This document shows positions 45,014-54,779 of a DNA stretch of 64,000 bases, one piece after another. The stretch's first letter is position 1, and each line of letters opens with the position of its first letter. The stretch is from Chelatococcus sp. HY11. GTDB lineage: Bacteria; Pseudomonadota; Alphaproteobacteria; Rhizobiales; Beijerinckiaceae. The stretch spans positions 434,001-498,000 of the forward strand of contig NZ_JAHBRX010000002.1 in the NCBI RefSeq assembly GCF_018398335.1, written 5' to 3'. The notes beneath the pieces were generated by a model. The model was not told the origin of the DNA, did no database searches, and was given only the letters and a program-made list of their open reading frames with translations. The position numbers were made by a program, and so were the translations under genes.

Positions 45014-45771
45014 ACTACTATGCCATTGGCTCAATCTATAAGTTTGAAATGGCTCGCGCCTGGCGGACGTTGCTGCAGAGCATCATCGCTCCAGTCATTT
45101 CGACATCGCTCTATTTCATCGTCTTCGGCGCGGCCATCGGCAGCCACATGCGGGAAATCGATGGTGTGAGCTACGGCGCTTTCATCGTGCCAGGCCTCAT
45201 CATGCTGTCGCTGCTGACACAGAGCGTCTCAAACGCTTCCTTCGCCATCTATTTCCCGAAATTCACCGGCACCATCTACGAGCTTCTGTCCGCGCCGGTC
45301 TCGCCGCTGGAAATCGTCGTCAGCTATGTCGGCGCGGCCGCGACCAAATCCGTCATCCTCGGATTGATCATTCTCGCGACGGCTTATCTCTTCGTGCCGC
45401 TCAGGGTGGAACATCCGGTCTGGATGGTGCTATTCCTCATCCTGACCGCGATCACCTTCAGCCTGCTCGGCTTCATCATCGGCATCTGGGCCGACGGTTT
45501 CGAGAAGCTGCAGCTCGTGCCGCTTCTTGTCGTCACTCCGCTCACCTTTCTCGGCGGCAGCTTCTATTCCATCAACATGCTGCCGCCCTTCTGGCAAACG
45601 GTGGCGCTGTTCAACCCGGTCGTCTATCTCGTCAGCGGCTTCCGCTGGAGCTTCTTCGGCGTGTCGGATGTCGGCGTGGGGATCAGCCTCGGCATGATCG
45701 TCGTCTTTCTCCTGCTGTGCCTCGGCGTCGTCACCTGGATCTTCAAGACCGGGTACCGCTTGAAGAGCTGA
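45010..45771 (+). CDS. ABC-2 type transporter permease
   Basis: The 253-residue membrane protein has about six helices and the conserved ABC-2 region [19 protein letters not shown], with the late [20 protein letters not shown] motif. It starts in an ATGA overlap with the ATPase gene and would form the exporter channel as a dimer. The cargo may be a lipid, polysaccharide or drug. It converges with the GGDEF gene, 47 bases away. Confidence 0.9.
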   Translation: MNYYAIGSIYKFEMARAWRTLLQSIIAPVISTSLYFIVFGAAIGSHMREIDGVSYGAFIVPGLIMLSLLTQSVSNASFAIYFPKFTGTIYELLSAPVSPLEIVVSYVGAAATKSVILGLIILATAYLFVPLRVEHPVWMVLFLILTAITFSLLGFIIGIWADGFEKLQLVPLLVVTPLTFLGGSFYSINMLPPFWQTVALFNPVVYLVSGFRWSFFGVSDVGVGISLGMIVVFLLLCLGVVTWIFKTGYRLKS

Positions 45772-45818
45772 CCGGGCCATCACGCCGGAGAAAACAACTC
45801 CGTCCGCAACGGACCTGC

Positions 45819-47321
45819 TCAGCGTCCCATGCCGGAACGGCCGCGACGACGATCGTTCTGCGCGTTGGCATAATAGGCACGCTTGGCCTTGAGCATGAGC
45901 ATGTCCGCGCGGCTGACGACAGCCTCCAGCCTCTCCTCCGCCTGGCTGGTGGCGACGCCGATCGAGAGCGTGAGCGGCAGGCCGGAATAGAACTGGTTGT
46001 TGAGATCGACCAGCTTCTCAAGCTCCAGCATCACGGCCTCACCTTCCTCCTGCTCGACTCCCGGCATGAGCACGGCGAACTCGTCGCCGCCGATGCGAGC
46101 GACATGGTGCGGCTTTTCAACGAGCTTGCCGAGCACCTCACCCGCGCGGCGCAACAGCCCATCGCCCGCCGCGTGGCCGAGCTGGTCGTTCACCCGCTTC
46201 AAGCCATTGAGATCGGCCATGAGGATCGTCACCGGCCGCGGGCCGCGCCGTTCGAGCCTGTTCAACTCCTCCACAAAGAAGGACCGGTTGTAGAGCTTGG
46301 TCAGCACGTCGTGCTTGCCAAGATATTCGAGATAGGCCTCCGCCTTCTTGCGGGCGCTGATATCGGTAAGGGCTATCTGAACGAGCGACCAATCCTTCTC
46401 GTGCCCCGGCAAGACGGAGAATTGCATCAGCAGGGTCAGCTCACGGCCATCCAGATCGTAGTTCACGACTTCGCGCTGCTGGAAAAGCTGGTCGTTCCAA
46501 AGGTCGATCAGTTGTTCCTTGAAATGATGCTCCATCCCGTCGCGGAAGACATCGGCCAATCGCAGCAACAGCGTCGCCTTGTCCGGTGCACGGAACAGCT
46601 CAAGCGTATGCTGGTTGACGTCCAGGACGCGAATTTCGCTCATGCACCGCGAAATGAACTCCGGATGGACATCGATGAAGACACGAAAATCGATGATGCC
46701 GCGGTCCCGGACCTCATCAATCAGATGCTTGATGCTGGAAAAATCCTCAACCCACAACGAGACCGGCGAATGCTCGAACAAGCCCCGGGCATATTCCTCG
46801 GCAACGAGAATGCGACGCCGCGCCTGTTCGCGTTCAGAAACATCCTCAATGGAAACAAGGACACGCTCCCAGCTGTTCTCGTAACCCGGCAGGATGACCC
46901 CGTTGAGCTGGATATCGAGCCGCTTGCCGGACAGCGTGTAGTTCACCGTGTTGCTCGAAAAGCGTGTTTTCCCCTCCCACATCGTGACCAGTTCGTCGAC
47001 ATGAGTCGTCAACATGTCGTCGCGGAAGACCAGGCCGAGGTTCTCGACGAGATGCCCCACATCACGCGCCTCGAAAAGAGACAGTGTCTTATGATTGACC
47101 TTGACGATGCGAAACGAGCCGGAACACTGCTTCACCCGGTCGGGATCGGCCAGAAGATAGGAGCGGAGATCCGTGACACCCGCCTCCCGCCATGTATCAA
47201 AAATGCGCCGGAGCCCACTATAGTCCTCGAGCCACAGCGAGACGGGCGCAAGCTCGAACATCTGGCTGTCGTCATTTCCCGCGCCTGGAGCGCCGGAACA
47301 CAGGGCCTCAGGTTGGTGCAT
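45819..47321 (-). CDS. PAS-PAS-GGDEF protein, probable diguanylate cyclase
   Basis: The 500-residue protein has two similar PAS-like modules of about 150 residues (about 21-175 and 181-330), both containing PVSLW and a VNY segment, followed by a GGDEF domain with RIGGDEF (GGDEF at 411-415). The five residues expected to carry an RxxD inhibition site before the motif instead include EKPH, so product inhibition by that route is unlikely. It has no membrane segment, so it should be a soluble enzyme making c-di-GMP in answer to a PAS ligand or partner. The PAS repeat looks like an internal duplication. Confidence 0.9.
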   Translation of the reverse strand: MHQPEALCSGAPGAGNDDSQMFELAPVSLWLEDYSGLRRIFDTWREAGVTDLRSYLLADPDRVKQCSGSFRIVKVNHKTLSLFEARDVGHLVENLGLVFRDDMLTTHVDELVTMWEGKTRFSSNTVNYTLSGKRLDIQLNGVILPGYENSWERVLVSIEDVSEREQARRRILVAEEYARGLFEHSPVSLWVEDFSSIKHLIDEVRDRGIIDFRVFIDVHPEFISRCMSEIRVLDVNQHTLELFRAPDKATLLLRLADVFRDGMEHHFKEQLIDLWNDQLFQQREVVNYDLDGRELTLLMQFSVLPGHEKDWSLVQIALTDISARKKAEAYLEYLGKHDVLTKLYNRSFFVEELNRLERRGPRPVTILMADLNGLKRVNDQLGHAAGDGLLRRAGEVLGKLVEKPHHVARIGGDEFAVLMPGVEQEEGEAVMLELEKLVDLNNQFYSGLPLTLSIGVATSQAEERLEAVVSRADMLMLKAKRAYYANAQNDRRRGRSGMGR

Positions 47322-47648
47322 CGGATACCATACCCTGGTAACGGCAGCCTCCTACAAGGCTACCCACGCAAATACTGATAAGATTGGTCTCTTTTGCCAG
47401 CAAGCTCCATCCCTCGGCAAGCCTTCGTTAACCATAATTTTTCTCGTCCACGGCGGCCGCCAGATCGTATGGATCGGCGAAACTGGACGCGAACGCACTG
47501 ATTTTGGCAAAAATCCCTCAAGGTTCGGAGGAGATTATGCGATGGCGATGGGTGGAGCGTTAAACCCGATCGCGCCGTCGGGGCTGTTTGTGCCACTAGA
47601 AATCTGTGCAGAGTCGCGGCGCGATCGCAGAAGCAGGAAGGCTAGCGC
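47322..47648. other. Divergent gap between GGDEF gene and FAD oxidoreductase
   Basis: The 327 bases hold no supported gene. Near the GGDEF start, AGCCT and AGGCT form a small hairpin (about 47347-47365) in the leader. I considered a c-di-GMP riboswitch and did not find its core. Confidence 0.5.
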
Positions 47649-48758
47649 GTGGAAGAGGTTGATGTCGCCGTTATTGGCGCCGGTGTGGTCGGGCTTGCCA
47701 TCTCGCGCCGGCTGGCGCTCGCGGGGAGGGAGGTTCTTGTTCTGGAGGCTGCGGGATCCATCGGCACGGAAACCTCCGCCCGCAACAGCGAGGTCATCCA
47801 CGCCGGCATCTATTACCCCCATGGCAGCCTGATGGCGCGGCTCTGCGTGGAGGGACGACGGGCCCTCTACGCCTATTGCGGCGAGCGGAGCGTTCCGCAC
47901 AAGGCCTGCGGCAAGCTGATCGTCGCGACAGACGAGGCTGAACGCGAGCGGCTGGCCGGCATCGCCGCCCATGCCGAGGGCAACGGCGTGGAGGGCCTGC
48001 GTTTCCTTCCGGCCACAGACGCCCGCGCGCTCGAACCAGCGCTTCACTGCACGGCGGCGCTTCTCTCGCCGACTACTGGCATCATCGACAGCCACGCCTA
48101 TATGCTGTCGCTGCAAGGGGACGCGGAAAACGCCGGCGCGAACTTCGCCTTTCATTGCCGCGTGAGGGCCGGACGCGTGATCGACGGCGGCGTTGACCTG
48201 ACGATCGACGACGGGAGCGACACGTCGCTACGCGCCCGCACCGTAATCAACGCAGCCGGGCTCCATGCCCCCGCCGTCGCACGTGCCATCGCCGGCGTGC
48301 CCGGGGACAGGGTGCCACAAGCCTACTTCGCCAAGGGTAACTACTTCGGCCTCAGCACCCGCGCGCCGTTCTCGCATCTGATCTATCCCGTTCCGGTTGC
48401 GGGCGGGCTCGGCACGCATCTCACGTTGGATCTCGCGGGCCGTGCCCGTTTTGGACCGGACGTGGAATGGATCGACCAGGTGGACTACGCCGTGGATCCC
48501 GCACGCGCGGCCTCGTTCTACGGCGCAATCCGACGCTATTGGCCTGAGCTCCCCGATGGCGTGCTCCAGCCCGATTATTCCGGTATCCGACCGAAGATCG
48601 CGCCAGCAAGCGCTGGCACCCAGGATTTTCGCATCGAGGGTCCCGAGACCCACGGGGTTGCCGGCCTCGTGAATCTATTCGGCATCGAGTCGCCGGGCCT
48701 GACCTCCTCACTCGCGATCGCGGACCATGTCGCGGGTCTTGTCGGACACTACGCCTGA
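47649..48758 (+). CDS. FAD-dependent oxidoreductase of the DAO family, LhgO-like
   Basis: The 369-residue protein starts with the dinucleotide fold [17 protein letters not shown] and the adjacent [20 protein letters not shown] segment, which is typical of L-2-hydroxyglutarate oxidase-like enzymes. The FAD-binding end has [14 protein letters not shown]. It probably oxidises a 2-hydroxy acid or an amino acid-like substrate. The start is a GTG at 47649 with AGGAAGG before it. It converges with the Dpp-type operon, 6 bases away, so co-regulation is not implied. The substrate is not resolved. Confidence 0.85.
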   Translation: MEEVDVAVIGAGVVGLAISRRLALAGREVLVLEAAGSIGTETSARNSEVIHAGIYYPHGSLMARLCVEGRRALYAYCGERSVPHKACGKLIVATDEAERERLAGIAAHAEGNGVEGLRFLPATDARALEPALHCTAALLSPTTGIIDSHAYMLSLQGDAENAGANFAFHCRVRAGRVIDGGVDLTIDDGSDTSLRARTVINAAGLHAPAVARAIAGVPGDRVPQAYFAKGNYFGLSTRAPFSHLIYPVPVAGGLGTHLTLDLAGRARFGPDVEWIDQVDYAVDPARAASFYGAIRRYWPELPDGVLQPDYSGIRPKIAPASAGTQDFRIEGPETHGVAGLVNLFGIESPGLTSSLAIADHVAGLVGHYA

Positions 48759-48764
48759 CGGCCC

Positions 48765-49595
48765 CTATGACGTCTTGTCGCGGGGGTCGAGGATGTCGCG
48801 CAGGCCATCGCCGAGCAGACTGAACCCCAGCACAGCCGTCGCGATGGCGAGCCCGGGGACGAGTGCCAGCCAGGGCGCGACCTCCAGATAGGTCTGCGCC
48901 TCCGCCAGCATGCGTCCCCAGGTGGGCGCCGGAGGCGCGAGGCCGAGACCGAGGAAGCTGAGGCCCGCCTCCGTGAGGATGGCGAACCCGAGCTGAATCA
49001 TGACCTGCACCACGATCTGCCCGGCGATGTTGGGCAGGACGTGCGCGGCCATGATCCCGGCCTCGTCGCGGCCGATGCTCCGGGCCACCAGCACATAGTC
49101 AAGCGCCCCGACCTGCATGGCCACGCCGCGCGTGAGCCGCGCGAAGACCGGCACCATGAACACCGCGATGGCGACGATGGCGCTGGTGGCGCCGGCGCCC
49201 ATAAGCACTCCGAGCACCATCGCGGAGAGCACCGGCGGAAAGGCGAAAATGACATCGCAGGCGCGCATCAGCACGGAACCGGCCAGGCCGCGTTGCCGGG
49301 CTGCCACCAGGCCCGTCAGGACACCCGCGCTTGCCCCGAACGCGACGGCCACCATGGCGATCGACAGCGAGTTCCACGCGCCTGCCATAAGGAGGGAAGC
49401 GACGTCCCGCCCGAAGTGATCCGTGCCCAGCAAACCCGATGTGAGCGGCGGCTTGAGCTTCGACAGAATGTTCATGCGCGCGGGCGGTGCGGGCGTCCAG
49501 GCCAGGGAGAGGATGGCCACCGCGGCAAAAAGCGTTGTGATCAGCGCGCCGAGAGCGAACTTCACGTGTCGCAGCCGCGCCCGTTGTCTGCCCAT
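48765..49595 (-). CDS. Peptide-type ABC permease, DppC class (second importer)
   Basis: The 276-residue protein has an N-terminal helix, GTDHFGRDVAS, and the C-terminal EAGLSFLGLGLAPPAPTWG of DppC permeases. The ATG at 49595 shares one base with the stop of the DppB-type gene (TGATG); a longer frame starting at 50072 runs inside that gene and is rejected. It forms an importer with the two upstream genes, and no ATPase gene follows. Confidence 0.9.
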   Translation of the reverse strand: MGRQRARLRHVKFALGALITTLFAAVAILSLAWTPAPPARMNILSKLKPPLTSGLLGTDHFGRDVASLLMAGAWNSLSIAMVAVAFGASAGVLTGLVAARQRGLAGSVLMRACDVIFAFPPVLSAMVLGVLMGAGATSAIVAIAVFMVPVFARLTRGVAMQVGALDYVLVARSIGRDEAGIMAAHVLPNIAGQIVVQVMIQLGFAILTEAGLSFLGLGLAPPAPTWGRMLAEAQTYLEVAPWLALVPGLAIATAVLGFSLLGDGLRDILDPRDKTS

Positions 49596-50542
49596 CAGCG
49601 CGCGTCCCGAAGGCGGGGATCGAGCAGGAGATAGCAGAGGTCGACGAGGAAATTTACGATGATGACGAACGCGGCGAACAGGAGGATGACCGACTGCAGG
49701 ACGACGAGGTCGCGCTGCGCCACCGCCTGAAAGGCCAGGCGCCCGAGGCCGGGCAGGCTGAAGACGTTCTCCACCAGCACGGCGCCGGCGATGAGAAAGG
49801 TGAATTGCAGACCGAGAATCGTGACGATGGGCACGAGCGCGTTGGGCACCATGTGCCGCCAGAGGATCACGCGCTGCGACAATCCCTTGGCGCGGGCCGC
49901 GCGGACGAAGTCGTCCCCGCTGAGTTCCACGATCGCGGTGCGGGCAACCCGTGTGAGGATGCCCGCCTGCGGCAAGGCGAGCGCGAAGGCGGGGAGCAGC
50001 AGCGCCTTGAGAGCGGCGGCGACGCCCACACTCCATCCTGGAAAGCCGCCGGCCGGAAACCAGCCGAGCCACGTGGAGAAAACCAGGATCAGGATGAGCC
50101 CGATCCAGAAATTCGGCAATGTCATCGCCGTCTGCGCGAAGGCCATGGCGCCGTAGTCGAGCGGCTCGTCGCGTCGCGCCCCGGCCAGGATGCCCAGCGG
50201 CAAGGCCAGCACCATGGCGATAACGATGGAGAGAACAGCAAGCGGCAAGGTCACGGCCAGACGCTCGGCGACCAGGCCCGCGACCGGCACACCATAGGTG
50301 ATCGATGTGCCGAAGCTACCGGTCAGTACGCCGCCAATCCAGGCGAGGTAGCGGACAGTTGCCGGCTGGTCGAGACCAAGCTCCAGGCGCAGCGCCGCCA
50401 GGGTATCCGGTCGGGCGGATGTGCCGAGCATGATGGCCGCGGGATCTCCCGGCAGCACATCCGTCACCACGAAAACCAACAGTGAGACGAGCGCCAGCGT
50501 CAGCACCAGCCCCGCCGCGCGTCGGGCGATGAGAGCGATCAT
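49595..50542 (-). CDS. Peptide-type ABC permease, DppB class (second importer)
   Basis: The 315-residue protein has the DppB pattern: an N-terminal helix, PGDPAAIMLGTSARPDTLAA, and a cytoplasmic loop RAARAKGLSQRVILWRH. It lies 10 bases after the binding-protein gene and overlaps the DppC gene by one base. Function as in the first importer, with a different substrate likely because the binding proteins differ. Confidence 0.9.
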   Translation of the reverse strand: MIALIARRAAGLVLTLALVSLLVFVVTDVLPGDPAAIMLGTSARPDTLAALRLELGLDQPATVRYLAWIGGVLTGSFGTSITYGVPVAGLVAERLAVTLPLAVLSIVIAMVLALPLGILAGARRDEPLDYGAMAFAQTAMTLPNFWIGLILILVFSTWLGWFPAGGFPGWSVGVAAALKALLLPAFALALPQAGILTRVARTAIVELSGDDFVRAARAKGLSQRVILWRHMVPNALVPIVTILGLQFTFLIAGAVLVENVFSLPGLGRLAFQAVAQRDLVVLQSVILLFAAFVIIVNFLVDLCYLLLDPRLRDAR

Positions 50543-50552
50543 CGCGCCACCA

Positions 50553-52181
50553 TCAATCCTCCCAAACCACCTCGGTGAGGTCGTTCGACGGGATCGGCTC
50601 GTTGGCCCAAAGGCCCTTCAGTTTCCTGTCCCAGATGCCAAGCTTGGGCATGACGAAGAGGAACAGGGCCGGCACGTCCTCGGCGAGCATCGTCTGCGCC
50701 TCGCCATAAAGCTTGAGGCGGCCTTCCTGATCCGTCGTCTGCTCGGCGCGGCGGATGGTGTCGTTGAAGGCCGCGTTACGATACCCGAAATAGTAGTCCG
50801 GCCGCGCGTAGATACTGATATCCATGGGTTCGGCATGCGCCACGATGGTCATGTCGAAGTCGTGCCCGGTCATCACCTCGCTGACCCATTTTGCCGGAAA
50901 TTCGGTCGGCACGATGGTCATCGTTACACCGATTTCCGCCAACATCGCCTGAAGCACCTCAGCCGAGCGTGTCGCGTAGCTCATCTGCGGCACTTTGATG
51001 GTGAAGCTGAAGCCGTTGGGATAGCCGGCCTCGCTCAAGAGGCGGCGGGCCTTGGCCTTGTCCGCGGGATAGACGCCAGTGAGGTCGATGAAGCCAGGAT
51101 CGTTAGGCGTATAGTGGCTGCCGATCGCCTGTCCCAGCCCCGACCAAGCCCCCTCGATCAGCAAAGGACGATCGATGGCGAGCATCAGGGCCTGGCGCAC
51201 CCTCTTGTCGTCGAACGGCTTGCGCTGATTGTTCATGCCGGCCACCACCTTGAGCTCGGTGTTGCCGACGAGGGTGGTGAAGCGCGCATCCTTCTGAAAA
51301 TTGCCGTAGAGTTCGGGGGCGCCAAACTCGGGAAAAGCGTCGACATCCCCTGCCCGCAACGCGGCGGCCTGGGCTTGGGGATCACCGATGAACCGAAAAG
51401 TGGCTCGCTGGATCCGCACCGGCTGGGCGGTGTTCCAGTAGTTGGGGTTGCGTTCCAGTACGATCCTGTCACCCTTGGCCCAACGTGCAAACTTGAAGGG
51501 CCCGGTACCGACTGGCTCGGTTCGGTTGACCTGTGCCGACTTCGGCTCGACCATCACGGATGCTGGCCAGCCCAACCAATAGAGCAGGTTGCCCGCCGGC
51601 TCCTTGAGCGTGACGACGAGTGTCGCGGGATCTTGCGCCGTGACGGTGTCGATCACACTGAAAAACTGCTTCTGCGGGTTCGTGGAGTTAGCCCCGCGCG
51701 CGCGGTCCAGCGCGAATTTCGCGGTCGAGGCATCGAAAGCCTCGCCGTTATGGAACTTGACACCCTCACGCAGCGCAAAGGTGTAGGTCCGGCCATCGTC
51801 CGACACAGTCCAACGTTCGGCGAGTTGAGGTTGGACCTTGCCGTCGCGGTCGATTCGCACGAGGCCCTGGTAGATATTCTGCCAGGTCACCTGGCCGATC
51901 GCCACCGGCGCCGCTGCCGTGGGGTCAAGGCCCTGAGGCTCGATCGCCATGCCCACCACCACGTCGCTACGCGCCGCAAAGGCCGCGGGGCCGAGGACGA
52001 AACACCAGGCGAGCGCCAAGGCCGCCAGCGACACCAGACGACCGCAGACGAACACCCGGCCCATGCCGATTGCGCGCGCGCGAAAAAGGCCACCTACACG
52101 AAGGCCAGTACTGCCAACGCATCCGGAGATCCACACCAGCCCGCGAGCTGTCGCGTGCCCCCCTCCCCTCGCAAACCCCAT
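50553..52181 (-). CDS. Extracellular solute-binding protein, family 5 (second importer)
   Basis: The precursor of about 542 residues contains the family 5 signature TYTFALREGVKFHNGEAF and an export signal ending near AAFA. The start is doubtful. The ATG at 52181 has GGAG at a good distance but gives an unusually long leader of about 70 residues, whereas an ATG at 52064 gives a normal signal peptide (LVSLAALALAWCFVLGPAAFA minus one residue) without a ribosome site. It is the first gene of a three-gene importer and would bind peptides or opine-like compounds. The ligand is unknown. Confidence 0.87.
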   Translation of the reverse strand: MGFARGGGHATARGLVWISGCVGSTGLRVGGLFRARAIGMGRVFVCGRLVSLAALALAWCFVLGPAAFAARSDVVVGMAIEPQGLDPTAAAPVAIGQVTWQNIYQGLVRIDRDGKVQPQLAERWTVSDDGRTYTFALREGVKFHNGEAFDASTAKFALDRARGANSTNPQKQFFSVIDTVTAQDPATLVVTLKEPAGNLLYWLGWPASVMVEPKSAQVNRTEPVGTGPFKFARWAKGDRIVLERNPNYWNTAQPVRIQRATFRFIGDPQAQAAALRAGDVDAFPEFGAPELYGNFQKDARFTTLVGNTELKVVAGMNNQRKPFDDKRVRQALMLAIDRPLLIEGAWSGLGQAIGSHYTPNDPGFIDLTGVYPADKAKARRLLSEAGYPNGFSFTIKVPQMSYATRSAEVLQAMLAEIGVTMTIVPTEFPAKWVSEVMTGHDFDMTIVAHAEPMDISIYARPDYYFGYRNAAFNDTIRRAEQTTDQEGRLKLYGEAQTMLAEDVPALFLFVMPKLGIWDRKLKGLWANEPIPSNDLTEVVWED

Positions 52182-52193
52182 GCCTATCTCCAC

Positions 52194-52815
52194 TGTCCGT
52201 GCCTAAAAACAGCACCCAGGCTTCGTGATGACATATGCGGCCACGGTTGCTGCAATCGCGAACAGCCGCCGCACGATAGTGCATGGCACAGGCAACGCGC
52301 GACAACAATGATCTTGGGCGCCCCGAACCTTCGGCTAAAGCAGGGCCATCGCTCGCGACCGGCGCATGCCAACGGAAGAGGCAAGTGCATCGATGATGCG
52401 CATCGGAAGGCTAACCTATCGGCTAATAGCCTTTTGCGAGGGGCTGCTGGCGAAAGAAGCCATTGAGAATTATAGTGTGAATAGCGCTAAACGATTCGCA
52501 TTTGGCGTCCGCGAAAAATGCGGATGTTGACGCTAAAGCCCGCACTGGGTGCTACACGCTGACGCGCCCAGGCAACAATTCGCTCGTCATCGCTTGTAGT
52601 GTGGCATCGAAAACACCAGTTCTATAAGCGGAAGTTTCCGATACGATGTGTGCGCATGCAGCATTGTGATCGAATACAGGCTGGCACATTTGCGCGATGT
52701 AGGCGATCCTGCTGTTAAGTGAGCGTCCGTAACAGCGTTTATTAAGTCGAGCACGTAAACTCTCTGCAACGGCACGCTTTAGGGTTATAATGCTTCGTTA
52801 GGGCAAAGGTACACA
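52194..52815. other. Long leader region of the PrkA-SpoVR operon
   Basis: This 622-base gap is lower in G+C than its neighbours and holds no supported gene; short frames (one at 52587-52775, minus strand) lack ribosome sites. It probably contains the promoter and regulatory sites of the stress operon downstream. A consensus -10 (TATAAT) lies near its right end. No alphaproteobacterial EcfG-type promoter (GGAAC plus CGTT) was found by eye. Confidence 0.5.
52786..52791 (+). promoter_or_regulatory. Candidate -10 element of the PrkA operon
   Basis: A perfect TATAAT lies 24 bases before the PrkA ATG. No good -35 is visible at 16-18 bases, so the promoter may need an activator, or the leader would be very short. 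Confidence 0.35.
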
Positions 52816-54759
52816 ATGCTCCCGAGCGACGACCTCTTCACAAGCTACACGAGGGCCTTCGAGGCCCGGCGGCAGACTGAGATGTCCTTGGCGGACTATC
52901 TTAAGGGATGTCGCAGCGATCCCATGCTTTACGCAAGCGCACCGGAGCGTTTGCTTGCGGCGATCGGAGAGCCCGAAATCGTGGATACCTCGAAGGATCC
53001 GCGATTAGGCCGCATCTTCATGAACCGCACGATCCGGGCCTATAAGAGCTTCGCGGAGTTCTACGGCATGGAGGAGACGATCGAGCGGATCGTATCCTTC
53101 TTCCGGCACGCCGCGCAGGGGCTCGAGGAGCGCAAGCAAATTCTCTATCTGCTCGGTCCGGTCGGTGGCGGCAAGTCGTCCCTGGCGGAGCGGCTGAAGG
53201 CACTCATGGAAGTGCACCCGATCTACGTCCTCAAGGCAGGCGACGAGATCAGTCCTGTTTTCGAGAGCCCGCTTGGCTTGTTTGGCGCCGAAATGGGTCC
53301 AGTGCTCGAGGACGAATATGGGATTCCACGCCGCCGCCTGACGGGCCTGGTCAGCCCGTGGTGCCGCAAGCGCCTGGATGAGTTCGGGGGTGATATCTCA
53401 CGCTTCCGCGTGGTGCGCATCATGCCCTCGCGCCTGAGGCAGGAAGGTATCGCCAAGACCGAACCGGGTGACGAGAATAACCAGGACATATCCTCGCTCG
53501 TCGGCAAGGTCGACATCCGCAAGCTGGAGACCCTGTCGCAGAACGATCCGGATGCCTACAGCTATTCCGGAGGCCTGAACCGCGCCAATCAGGGGCTTCT
53601 CGAATTCGTCGAGATGTTCAAGGCACCCATCAAGATGCTTCATCCCCTGCTGACGGCGACCCAGGAGGGTAACTACGTCGGCACGGAGAATATTGGCGCG
53701 ATCCCCTTCAACGGGGTCATCATGGCGCATTCCAACGAGTCAGAATGGCAGAATTTCAAGAACAACAAAAATAATGAGGCCTTTATCGACCGTATTTACG
53801 TGATCAAGGTTCCTTATTGCCTTCGCGTCAACGAGGAACGGCAGATCTACGAGAAGCTTGTCCGCAGCTCCGAGCTGACGGCCGCGGCCTGCGCGCCTGG
53901 AACGCTGGAGCTTCTCGCGCGGTTTTCGGTCCTGTCACGCCTCAGGGAACATGAGAATTCCAACCTGTTCTCCAAGATGCGTGTCTATGACGGCGAGAGC
54001 CTGCGCGAGGTCGATCCCCGTGCCCGCAGTCTGCAGGAATACAAGGATGCGGCCGGTGTGGACGAAGGCATGGACGGCGTTTCGACGCGCTTCGCGTTCA
54101 AGGCGCTCGCCGCCGCATTTAACCACGATACAACGGAGATTTCTGCTGATCCCGTCCATCTGATGTATGTCCTCGAACAGATGGTGCGTCAGGAGCAGCT
54201 TCCCGGCGAGATCGAGAAGCGATATCTCGAATTCCTGAAGGCCGAGCTGGCGCCACGTTACGCCGAATTCATTGGTCATGAGATTCAAAAGGCTTATCTT
54301 GAATCCTACCATGACTACGGTCAAAATCTGTTCGATCGCTATGTAGCCTATGCGGATGCCTGGATCGAAGATCAGGACTTCAAGGATCCCGACACCGGGC
54401 AACTGCTCAATCGCGAGCTTGTCAATCAGGAACTGACCAAGATTGAGAAGCCGGCAGGAATTGCCAATCCGAAGGACTTCCGGAACGAGGTCGTTAAGTT
54501 TGCCTTACGCATGCGGGCAAGCCATGGTGGGCACAACCCGTCCTGGACGAGCTACGAGAAAATCCGCGAGGTTATCGAGCGGCGCATGTTCAGCCAGGTC
54601 GAGGATCTCTTGCCGGTGATCAGTTTCGGCACCAAGAAGGACAGCGAGGCGGAGAAGAAGCACGGCGAATTCGTCGAACGCATGAAGTCACGGGGCTACA
54701 CCGAACGACAGGTCCGGCGGTTGGTGGAGTGGTATATGAGAGTTAAGCAGGCGGGCTGA
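52816..54759 (+). CDS. prkA: PrkA family serine protein kinase (YeaG-like)
   Basis: The 647-residue protein has the PrkA AAA domain with Walker A GPVGGGKSS (K120) and the C-terminal PrkA kinase-like region. E. coli YeaG and B. subtilis PrkA belong here and act in nitrogen-starvation, stationary-phase or sporulation responses; some members have been reported as AAA proteases rather than kinases. It heads an operon with YeaH/DUF444 and SpoVR, the usual trio, and two added regulatory genes. No membrane segment. Length is normal for the family. Confidence 0.93.
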   Translation: MLPSDDLFTSYTRAFEARRQTEMSLADYLKGCRSDPMLYASAPERLLAAIGEPEIVDTSKDPRLGRIFMNRTIRAYKSFAEFYGMEETIERIVSFFRHAAQGLEERKQILYLLGPVGGGKSSLAERLKALMEVHPIYVLKAGDEISPVFESPLGLFGAEMGPVLEDEYGIPRRRLTGLVSPWCRKRLDEFGGDISRFRVVRIMPSRLRQEGIAKTEPGDENNQDISSLVGKVDIRKLETLSQNDPDAYSYSGGLNRANQGLLEFVEMFKAPIKMLHPLLTATQEGNYVGTENIGAIPFNGVIMAHSNESEWQNFKNNKNNEAFIDRIYVIKVPYCLRVNEERQIYEKLVRSSELTAAACAPGTLELLARFSVLSRLREHENSNLFSKMRVYDGESLREVDPRARSLQEYKDAAGVDEGMDGVSTRFAFKALAAAFNHDTTEISADPVHLMYVLEQMVRQEQLPGEIEKRYLEFLKAELAPRYAEFIGHEIQKAYLESYHDYGQNLFDRYVAYADAWIEDQDFKDPDTGQLLNRELVNQELTKIEKPAGIANPKDFRNEVVKFALRMRASHGGHNPSWTSYEKIREVIERRMFSQVEDLLPVISFGTKKDSEAEKKHGEFVERMKSRGYTERQVRRLVEWYMRVKQAG

Positions 54760-54779
54760 CCAGTTCGGATGACTCATCT

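Noticed and set aside
47322-47400. Possible c-di-GMP riboswitch before the GGDEF gene
   Set aside because: GGTAGCC and GTTACC are present on the minus strand but the CACGCA and GGACGCAAAGCC core elements are not, so only a simple hairpin is supported.
50421-52466. A 681-codon open frame on the plus strand opposite the second Dpp-type binding-protein gene
   Set aside because: Antisense shadow: the minus strand carries a clear family 5 binding protein and the plus frame has no recognisable motifs.
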